A DNA stretch of 40,006 nucleotides from Caballeronia choica (GTDB lineage Bacteria > Pseudomonadota > Gammaproteobacteria > Burkholderiales > Burkholderiaceae). The notes below the pieces were generated by a model that was not told the DNA's origin, ran no database searches, and saw only the letters and a program-made list of their open reading frames with translations. This document shows, piece by piece, positions 29,870-37,037 of this stretch (positions are counted from its first letter, which is position 1; each line of letters starts with the position of its first letter). Location: NCBI RefSeq assembly GCF_001544535.1, contig NZ_FCON02000069.1:1-40006 (forward strand), in the 5' to 3' direction. A program made the translations under genes and the position numbers.

Positions 29870-30416
29870 TTTCGATATCGACGAGAGCCGCTGAATCGAA
29901 CCCGGCGGCTCGACCGTTCAGACTTTCCTCACCTCTCCCTCGTGTGGTAGATCGCGCAACGCGATCGAAAATCGGACGAACCTCATAGTCATCCGATGGC
30001 AAACGTGGACAATCCCCTCCCGCACAAGCGTTGATCCCGGCTACAAAGTCCTTGCAGCTTCGCCCGCAGACGAAAAGCAAAATTCCCGTGTGTATTGCAG
30101 TCCGATTCTCCGATCGAGCATGAGGCCAGATCGTCGGGCTCTATTCGCGTTGAAAGTGGTGTCGATTTATTACGTTAACCTTATTGTCAGCGTTTAAGCC
30201 ACTTCTTATACGTCGACCCAGACGCGCTACGGATAATGCGCTTCCCATGCGAGCAGTAGTCGTGATTCAAATGGATTCCGCCGGCTATCGAGTGAACGTC
30301 GAAAAATTCGGATACCGGAATAATCGACTGAAGCCGCAGCCGATCGGCGCATCAATCGTACCCCGGATCAAGGCACATGCCTCGTTCCGGCGTGCTCAAC
30401 CGCGTAGTAACACGTC
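29870..30416. other. Gene-free region upstream of the type I secretion operon
   Basis: The 547-base spacer is visibly less GC-rich than the genes around it, most of all at about 30150-30350. A 7-bp hairpin (29950-29956 with 29960-29966) lies after hemJ but has no T-tract. TTGAAA at 30150-30155 followed by AT-rich DNA (TTTATTACGTTAAC) may be part of a promoter for the exporter operon, but no -10 at the right spacing stands out. A 78-codon open frame (30184-30420) running into the exporter start has no recognisable features. Confidence 0.5.
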
Positions 30417-32783
30417 ATGAAAAACGATGCTCCGGGCGCCAACGCGTCCGCTCAACCGCCTTCCGGCGAGCAGGCTTTGACGCTCGCCAGGAAAGTCGAC
30501 GACACACTGCTGAAGAGCCTCATCTGGATGACGGCTCATCACGGCAAGCCCGTCAGCGAGGCTGCGCTGGTCGCGGGGCTTCCCGCCGGACGTTTCATGA
30601 CCCCGAGCCAGGCGCAGATCGCGCTGGAGCAAGCTGGCTTCGCGGCGGGTGTCGTCGAACGACTCGTGCACGAGGTTTCGCCGATGCTCCTGCCCGTCAT
30701 CCTGTTTCGCAAGGACCACGGCGGCTGCATCCTGATCGGCCGCGCGCCGGACAAGGTCAAGGTCGAGAAAAGCGCCGACGCCAAGGGCAAAAAGGCGGAA
30801 GACGAATACGAGACGGCCTATCAGTTGATCCTGCCCGAAGTGGGACCGCAGATCGTCACGCTGGGCGTATCGAAGGTCAAGGAGTTCTACGCCGGCTTCG
30901 CGATGCTGGTGAAGCCGCTCGCCAAGGTCGATGTCCGCGCGGGCGAACCGGCGGCGAATACGAACGGTCACTGGCTGCTGAGCACGCTGTGGCGCTATCG
31001 GCGCTATTACTGGAGCGCGGCGCTCGGCGCGCTGCTCATCAACGTGCTCGCGCTCGCCGGCACGTTCTTCACGATGAACGTGTACGACCGGGTCGTGCCG
31101 AATCATGCGTTCGTGACGCTCTGGTCGCTCGCGATCGGCGTGTCGATCGCGATGCTGTTTGAATTCATCGCGCGCAATGTCCGGGCTCACGTGCTCGATG
31201 TCGCCGGCAAGAAAGCCGACCTCGTGATGGGCGCGCTGCTCTTTCGCAAGGCGATGTCGATCCGCATGGAGCACAAGCCGGCGTCGGCCGGGTCGTTCGC
31301 CAATCAGTTGCGCGAATTCGAATCGGTGCGTGATTTCGTGGCATCGGCGACGCTCGCCACCATCTCCGACTTGCCCTTCACGCTGCTCTTCGTCGCGGTG
31401 ATCTTCATGATCGGCGGCCCGCTCGGTTTCGTGCCGCTGCTGCTGATTCCGATCATCGTCGGCGTGAGCATCGCGATCCAGTGGCCGCTTGCGAAGACGA
31501 TGAAGGAAAACCTGCGTGAGTCGTCGCTCAAACAGGGTTTGCTGATCGAGGCGGTGGAAGGCATCGAGACGCTCAAGGCGACGAGCGGCGAACGCTATAT
31601 GCAGGAGCGCTGGGAACAGTTCAGCGCGCTCGCGTCGGCCACGTCGATGAAATCGAAGCGCCTTTCCACGTTCGCCATGAACTTCGTCAGCTGGATGACC
31701 CAGTTCGAGACGGTGCTGCTCGTCGTGATCGGCGTGTATTTGATCGCCGATGGCAAGCTCACGCAGGGCGCGCTGATCGGCTCGGTGATCCTTGGCGGCC
31801 GCGCGCTCGCGCCGCTCGGGCAGGTGGCCGGACTCGCCGTGCGCTTCCAGCAGGCGAAGGCCGCGCTCGACTCGCTGAACAAGCTCGTGGAGCGGCCGTC
31901 GGAGCGCGATCCGGACATCGACTATCTGCACAATCCCTCGATCACGGGCGCGCTGGAACTGAAGGACGTCGGCTTTCACTATCCGTCGCCGAATGGCATG
32001 CCGGTGCCTGACTTCCTCAAGAACATCAATCTCAAGATTCAGGCCGGCGAGCGCATCGCGATTCTCGGCCGCGTCGGCAGCGGCAAGTCTTCACTGCTGC
32101 GCGTGATGGCGAACCTGTACCGGCCGACCAAAGGGCAAATCTACAGCGCGGGCATCGACGTCGCGCAGATCGATCCCGCCGACTGGCGCGCGTCGGTCGG
32201 CTATGTCGCCCAGGACAGCCGGCTCTTTTACGGGTCGCTGCGCCAGAACATCATGATCGGCCGGCCCGATGCGACGGTTCACGAACTGCTGCGCGTCGCG
32301 AAGCTGACGGGCGTCGACGCGATCGCGGCTGGCAGCCCGATGGGCTACAACATGCCGATCGGCGAAAACGGCGACGGGCTTTCGGGCGGTCAGCGGCAAC
32401 TGGTGGCATTGGCGCGCAGCCTGATCGCGCGGCCGTCGCTGCTGCTGATGGACGAGCCGACCAGCGCGATGGACACGCAGACCGAGGCGGCGTTCATCGC
32501 CGATCTCGCGCAGGCGACCGAAGGGCAGACGCTCGTGGTCGTCACGCACCGGCCGTCGCTGCTGCAACTCGTCGATCGGATCATCGTCGTGGACGCCGGG
32601 AAGATCGCCGCCGATGGTCCCAAGGACGACGTGCTCGCAGCACTGCGAAACCCCGGCGCGGCCGCTCAACCGGCCCAACCCGTCCGGTCACCGCATCCGC
32701 CTGCGCCGTCTCACCCGGCCACACTGCCGCAACCGCCTCAATCGCCCCAGCCGCCCGTCGCAGCGACGGAGAACGCGCAATGA
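30417..32783 (+). CDS. Type I secretion ABC transporter (permease/ATPase, LapB/LssB type)
   Basis: This is a 788-residue inner-membrane exporter of the HlyB/LapB class. Residues 1-165 resemble a C39-like domain, but the catalytic cysteine position is occupied by other residues (DDTLLKSLIWMTAHHG), so it should bind rather than cleave its substrate. Six membrane spans lie at about 195-470. The ATPase has Walker A GRVGSGKS at 551-558, the signature LSGGQRQ at 655-661, Walker B LLLMDEPTS with Asp679 and Glu680, and the switch histidine in VTHRPS. The last 45 residues form a Pro/Ala/Gln-rich tail unusual for the family. The stop overlaps the adaptor start by four bases (ATGA). Substrates of this class are usually RTX adhesins or toxins; none is seen in the window. 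Confidence 0.93.
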   Translation: MKNDAPGANASAQPPSGEQALTLARKVDDTLLKSLIWMTAHHGKPVSEAALVAGLPAGRFMTPSQAQIALEQAGFAAGVVERLVHEVSPMLLPVILFRKDHGGCILIGRAPDKVKVEKSADAKGKKAEDEYETAYQLILPEVGPQIVTLGVSKVKEFYAGFAMLVKPLAKVDVRAGEPAANTNGHWLLSTLWRYRRYYWSAALGALLINVLALAGTFFTMNVYDRVVPNHAFVTLWSLAIGVSIAMLFEFIARNVRAHVLDVAGKKADLVMGALLFRKAMSIRMEHKPASAGSFANQLREFESVRDFVASATLATISDLPFTLLFVAVIFMIGGPLGFVPLLLIPIIVGVSIAIQWPLAKTMKENLRESSLKQGLLIEAVEGIETLKATSGERYMQERWEQFSALASATSMKSKRLSTFAMNFVSWMTQFETVLLVVIGVYLIADGKLTQGALIGSVILGGRALAPLGQVAGLAVRFQQAKAALDSLNKLVERPSERDPDIDYLHNPSITGALELKDVGFHYPSPNGMPVPDFLKNINLKIQAGERIAILGRVGSGKSSLLRVMANLYRPTKGQIYSAGIDVAQIDPADWRASVGYVAQDSRLFYGSLRQNIMIGRPDATVHELLRVAKLTGVDAIAAGSPMGYNMPIGENGDGLSGGQRQLVALARSLIARPSLLLMDEPTSAMDTQTEAAFIADLAQATEGQTLVVVTHRPSLLQLVDRIIVVDAGKIAADGPKDDVLAALRNPGAAAQPAQPVRSPHPPAPSHPATLPQPPQSPQPPVAATENAQ

Positions 32784-34039
32784 ACTTTCTTCAGAAACTC
32801 CGCAAGAGCATTGGTGTGCCGGCGCCGGCCGCCAAGCAGATCCACCCGGCCGATCTCGCCTACATGAACGACCTGCGCGAGTCGCAACTCGCCCAGTCAA
32901 TACCCGGCACGACGGCCGTGCTGTACCTGCTCGCGGCGATCATCGTCGCGGGTGTGGTGTGGGCGAAGTTCGCGCGCGTCGAGGAAATCACGCAAGGCGA
33001 GGGCAAGGTCATCCCGGTCAGCCGCGAGCAGATCATCCAGAGCCTGGAAGGCGGCATCATGGCCGACATGCGTGTGCAGGAAGGCGAAGTCGTCGAGAAG
33101 GGGCAACTGCTGCTCAACATCGATCCGAAGCGTGCCGATTCTGCCTATGCGGAAGGCTATTCGAAGCTGATCGGCCTGCGCGGGACCGTCGCGCGGCTTC
33201 GCGCCGAGGCGTACGGCCAGCCGCTCTCGTTCCCGCCCGACGTGCTGGCGGACAAGACCGTCGTCCAGAGCGAGACGCTCGCGTACCAGTCGCGCCGCAA
33301 GGCCTTGCAGGACAGCGTCGTCTCGCTGCAGCACAGCTACGACCTCGCGATGAATGAAATCAACATGACCGAGCCGCTCTCGAAGCGCGGCCTGATCTCC
33401 GAAACCGAAGTGCTGCGCATGAAGCGCAGCGCCAATGATCTGCAGGCGCAGATCGTCGAGCGCCGCAACAAGTATCTCGCCGACGCCAACGATCAACTGT
33501 CGCGCCTCGAACTGGAACTCGGGCAGACGAAGGAAAACCTCACCGGCCGCGCCGACGTGCTCAAGCGCACGACGATCCTCGCGCCGGTCAAGGGCACGGT
33601 GAAGGACATCAAGGTGACGACGGTCGGCGGCGTGATCCAGCCGGGCGCGCAGATCATGAGCATCGTGCCTTATGCGGACCAGTTGATCGTCGAGGCGCGG
33701 ATCAAGCCGCAGGACGTCGCGTTCCTGCGTCCCGGACTGCCCGCGACGGTGAAGATTTCAGCCTACGACTTCGGCATCTACGGCGGCCTCAAGGGCAAGG
33801 TCAAGGAGATCAGCCCCGACACGCTGCAGGACGAACACGCGGCGCCGGGCAAGCCGGACGCCATCTACTACCGCGTGCAGATCCTGACCGACAAGAGCGA
33901 ACTCGTCGCTGGCGGCAAGCATCTGCCGATCATTCCCGGCATGACCGGCCACATCGAGATTCGGACCGGCGAGAAAACCGTCCTGTCCTATTTGTTGAAG
34001 CCCATTTTCAAGGCGCGCGAAGCATTTCGCGAGAGATAA
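32780..34039 (+). CDS. HlyD-family type I secretion adaptor
   Basis: A 419-residue membrane fusion protein linking the ABC exporter to the outer-membrane channel. A short cytoplasmic N-terminus is followed by one span (about 40-58, LYLLAAIIVAGVVWAKF). Then come a lipoyl half-motif GGIMADMRVQEGEVVEKGQ, a long coiled-coil hairpin (about 130-260), and the second lipoyl half LAPVKGTVKDIKVTTVGGVI. The C-terminal beta-barrel has ISAYDFGIYGGLKGKV and the family's GMTGHIEIRTGEKTVLSYLLKP. It is translationally coupled to the ATPase gene and followed after six bases by the TolC-family gene. Confidence 0.95.
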   Translation: MNFLQKLRKSIGVPAPAAKQIHPADLAYMNDLRESQLAQSIPGTTAVLYLLAAIIVAGVVWAKFARVEEITQGEGKVIPVSREQIIQSLEGGIMADMRVQEGEVVEKGQLLLNIDPKRADSAYAEGYSKLIGLRGTVARLRAEAYGQPLSFPPDVLADKTVVQSETLAYQSRRKALQDSVVSLQHSYDLAMNEINMTEPLSKRGLISETEVLRMKRSANDLQAQIVERRNKYLADANDQLSRLELELGQTKENLTGRADVLKRTTILAPVKGTVKDIKVTTVGGVIQPGAQIMSIVPYADQLIVEARIKPQDVAFLRPGLPATVKISAYDFGIYGGLKGKVKEISPDTLQDEHAAPGKPDAIYYRVQILTDKSELVAGGKHLPIIPGMTGHIEIRTGEKTVLSYLLKPIFKAREAFRER

Positions 34040-34045
34040 GCCGTC

Positions 34046-36433
34046 ATGCAAAAGCGAAATACCAGAGCGAAAAAAGCGGGGCGCCGAAGCCGGCTCCGCG
34101 AAACGGCGGCGGTTTCGCGCCGGCCTCTGTTGAGCGCGTCGGGCGCGGTCTTCGGCGCGGGGGTCGTGGCGCTGGCGTTTGCGCCTTCGCGCTCGGAGGC
34201 CGCGTCGGCGCTCGATGCGATGGCGTGGTTGCCCACCGAGGTGCCGGTCACTCAGCCAGGGGCGTTCGTTCCGGCTGGGAGGGCGCCAGATGCGGGCGCG
34301 ATGTCGGAGGGAAGCGTGCAGTCGCCCGTGCGCGTCGCATCGGGGCGAAGCGCGAATGCCGGCGCGTACCCAGGACCGCGGTTGATCGCCACGCCGGTCG
34401 CCGCGCCGGTCGCGGTTGCGGCGATGAACCCGGACCCGCAAAACGCGCGCGTGCCCACGGTGCCAGTCGCCGATGCGCAGTTTCGCTCGAACGCGAGCGC
34501 ACCGATCAGGTCAGCGACGCGCGCCGCATCGCCGACCCCGAGCATCGACGTGACGCCGCAGCCAGGCGCCGGGCCGGTCGCGGCATTGCCTTCGAGCGGG
34601 GATCAGGCGAACACGCCTGTGCTCACAACACCGAGGACGGCGCGCGACTCAGAAGCGCCATCCCAATCGAACACGAACGGCCGGATCGACATGGCGAATC
34701 GGCCGGTCGCTGGCTGGAAGCTGCGCTCGGCTGGCTATCCACCGCCGCGACAGCCGGCGATGGAAATTGCGCCGATCAAAGTGGTCGATGCGGAACTGCA
34801 AGACCCGGTCAGCCGCGATCCGGCATCGCGCGATGCAGCGAGCCCGAGCCGTCCGCAAGGCACACAGATTCCCGGCGACGCGCCGGCGCCGCTGCGCGTG
34901 CCCACGCCGGATCTGCATTCCACGGCGGCGATCGTCCAGCCGATGCAGACGCCGTTGCTGGTACCCGTACCCGCGCATCCGCTCGCTGGAGGCCCGATTC
35001 CGAAGGCCGATCTGATGAGCGCCGCGCAAGCGCCGATCAGCGCGCTGGCACACGCTTCCGCATCGCATGCGAACGACGTGGTCCTGGCATTCCCCGACAG
35101 CAGCGCGCCGGCGAAAAAGCGCAATCAGCAGCGCAGCGCGCGCGCGATCGACGAAGCCTATTCGCAGTGGCTCGGCGACGCGGCCGTCGGCATCCGCGAT
35201 CTCGACGCCGGCCCGCCGGTGCCCGAACAGGCGGTGCGCGCCGCGCTGCGCCACGCGGCCGAGATCGCGGCGGAGCGCAGCGCGGACGTGCGGCAGACGC
35301 GCGCCGACTGGCAAGCGGCCGGCTTCGACACCGACGTGGCGAAGGGTGCGCGCTGGCCGCAATTGCAGGTCAACGGATTCTCACCGTCGATCAAGGATTC
35401 GAACAACCAGTTCAACGACTACAACCGCGCGTACGTCAACCTGAACATGTCGACGACCGTCTACGACTGGGGCAAGAACAGCAAGACGATCGAGAGCCGC
35501 AGCAAGACGGCAACCGCGGCCGAGTACAAATACATCGCCACCGCGCAGCAGAACGCGTACGACATCGCGACGAACCTCGTCGAGCTGGCGAAGAACCGCG
35601 CCGCGTTCGACATCGGCGTGAACTACGTCAAGCGAATGAGCGCGCTCGTCGACATGCTGGCGGAGATCGTGAAGGTCGACGCGGGCCGCTCTAGCGAACT
35701 GACGCAGGCGAAGGCCCGACTGCTGCAGGCGCAGACGTCGCAGGAGCAGGTCGCCACGCGCGTGCACGAACTGGAACTGGCGGTGCGCAAGCTCGTCGGC
35801 AACGAGCCGACGCCATTGCCGCATGGCACGCGCTGGCAACTGCATGTGATGGGCGTCGAGGATGCCGTGGCGGCGATCGACCAGAATCCGACGGTCGCGC
35901 AGGCCGCGGCCGAGCAGGATGCGGCCAATGCCTATGCCAAGGCGGTGCGCGCCTCGGGGCTGCCGCAAGTGAACTGGGTGGTCACCAAGTCGACGGGGCG
36001 CGACACATTCGGCCAGCGCCAGCCTTGGGCGACGATGTTGCAGCTTTCATGGACGCCGTTTCAGGGCGGCAGCCAGCAGGCGTCCGAGCGGGCGGCGCGG
36101 GCGCGTGCGGACTCGAGCGGCGACAAGGAGGAGCAGTTGCGCCTCGACGCCGAGTACAACGTGCGGCAGGCGCATCACGACGCACTTGCGCTTTCGGAGC
36201 GCGCACGGCTGTACGGCGAAGTGGCAGACGAATCGGAACTCGTGCGCAAGCAGTTTTTCGAGCAGTGGTATCACTTGAACCGGCGCACGCTTCTCGACGT
36301 GCTACTTGCCGAGAGTGACTTCTACAACAATCAGGTTGCCGAAGTGACGAACCAGTTTGATTCTTATCAATCGGTGCTGAAGCTTCATCTGAGCAGCGGC
36401 ACGCTGATGCAGTGGCTCGACCAGACGTCGTAA
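34046..36433 (+). CDS. TolC-family outer-membrane protein with about 330-residue N-terminal extension
   Basis: The 795-residue protein is the outer-membrane component of the exporter. The recognisable TolC-type part begins near residue 370-395 (AVRAALRHAAEIAAERSADV) and runs to the end, with WPQLQVNGFSPS, YDWGKNSKTIESRS and WTPFQGGSQQASERAARA as repeated beta-strand/helix landmarks. Before it, residues 1-52 form a basic N-region with SRRPLLSASGAVFGAGVVALAFA as a likely signal peptide. Residues about 53-370 are low-complexity, rich in Ala, Pro, Ser and Val. Usual family length is about 430-500, so the protein is much longer. The start six bases after the hlyD-like stop, the signal peptide and continuous coding favour the long form. 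An internal start such as the ATG at 34691 would lose the signal peptide. Confidence 0.88.
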   Translation: MQKRNTRAKKAGRRSRLRETAAVSRRPLLSASGAVFGAGVVALAFAPSRSEAASALDAMAWLPTEVPVTQPGAFVPAGRAPDAGAMSEGSVQSPVRVASGRSANAGAYPGPRLIATPVAAPVAVAAMNPDPQNARVPTVPVADAQFRSNASAPIRSATRAASPTPSIDVTPQPGAGPVAALPSSGDQANTPVLTTPRTARDSEAPSQSNTNGRIDMANRPVAGWKLRSAGYPPPRQPAMEIAPIKVVDAELQDPVSRDPASRDAASPSRPQGTQIPGDAPAPLRVPTPDLHSTAAIVQPMQTPLLVPVPAHPLAGGPIPKADLMSAAQAPISALAHASASHANDVVLAFPDSSAPAKKRNQQRSARAIDEAYSQWLGDAAVGIRDLDAGPPVPEQAVRAALRHAAEIAAERSADVRQTRADWQAAGFDTDVAKGARWPQLQVNGFSPSIKDSNNQFNDYNRAYVNLNMSTTVYDWGKNSKTIESRSKTATAAEYKYIATAQQNAYDIATNLVELAKNRAAFDIGVNYVKRMSALVDMLAEIVKVDAGRSSELTQAKARLLQAQTSQEQVATRVHELELAVRKLVGNEPTPLPHGTRWQLHVMGVEDAVAAIDQNPTVAQAAAEQDAANAYAKAVRASGLPQVNWVVTKSTGRDTFGQRQPWATMLQLSWTPFQGGSQQASERAARARADSSGDKEEQLRLDAEYNVRQAHHDALALSERARLYGEVADESELVRKQFFEQWYHLNRRTLLDVLLAESDFYNNQVAEVTNQFDSYQSVLKLHLSSGTLMQWLDQTS

Positions 36434-37037
36434 TGGACCGGTTGTACAGCCGCTGACCAGGCGGCGTACCTAAATGAAAATGCCGCCGATGCGCATGCAT
36501 CGGCGGCATTTTCATTTGGATGCCGTAACAACCGATGGAGCGCGACGTAGTCGCTTGATATCGGTTGCAATAAAAGGTTGCAGGCACCGCCTGAACAGTT
36601 GCTCGAATGCAACGACAAACAAAACTAAGACGAATCCACCTATCTCGCAAATGTTCTCGCGGCGCGTGTCCGATGCCCGCTGAGCCTTGTCCAGCTTGGG
36701 TCGGACGCGTGTTGAAAGCGCCTTCCTGACGCTCGACATGTCCCCCGGACTATCGCGTACCACTTCAAGTGTCCTACGCACCCCGAAATTAAGAGTTTTC
36801 GTGTTAAGCGGCATCCCGCCAATCCCTATAGTTCGCCAGCGTTCACCACTGAGCGGATTTCGCTATTGCCGGTTCGTTGTCGCTGCGTTCAGCAGCAGCT
36901 CGCTCAACGGAGCAATGAACGTCGGGCCAGATCGACTTTCGAGAAAACGCTTGGTCATCCTGAAACCGGATGGCGACCGACCGATGTGCCTCGCCGCGAA
37001 GGCGAATCTTTTTAATTTTGTTGGGGTTAGCAATAGT
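36434..37037. other. Gene-free region between the exporter and the adhesin
   Basis: The 604-base spacer starts with a strong terminator and is less GC-rich than its neighbours. A minus-strand open frame (36512-36814) with one hydrophobic stretch ends inside the terminator and is not a convincing gene. Upstream of the adhesin ATG are a short hairpin (36991-36995 with 37001-37005), a T-rich stretch (37009-37019) and a TTGGGG close to the start. No standard promoter pair is evident. Confidence 0.55.
36472..36517. terminator. Strong bidirectional terminator after the exporter operon
   Basis: A perfect 21-bp inverted repeat (36472-36492 and 36497-36517) has a GCAT loop, a GC-rich upper stem (TGCCGCCGATG) and A/T-rich lower arms. 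It begins 38 bases after the TolC-family stop and isolates the exporter operon from the adhesin gene. Confidence 0.93.

Noticed and set aside
30184-30420. 78-codon plus-strand frame running into the exporter start
   Set aside because: Composition is basic and mixed with no motif, and it overlaps the ABC transporter start by four bases. It looks like leader sequence read by chance.
34100-34170. Tat signal on the TolC-family protein (SRRPLL)
   Set aside because: The twin arginine is followed by proline, unlike the SRRxFLK consensus, and TolC proteins use Sec. Arginine pairs are common in basic N-regions.
36512-36814. 100-codon minus-strand frame with one hydrophobic stretch in the exporter/adhesin gap
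   Set aside because: It has no recognisable family and no clear ribosome site, and its stop falls inside the 21-bp terminator. A real small membrane protein is not excluded but cannot be supported.
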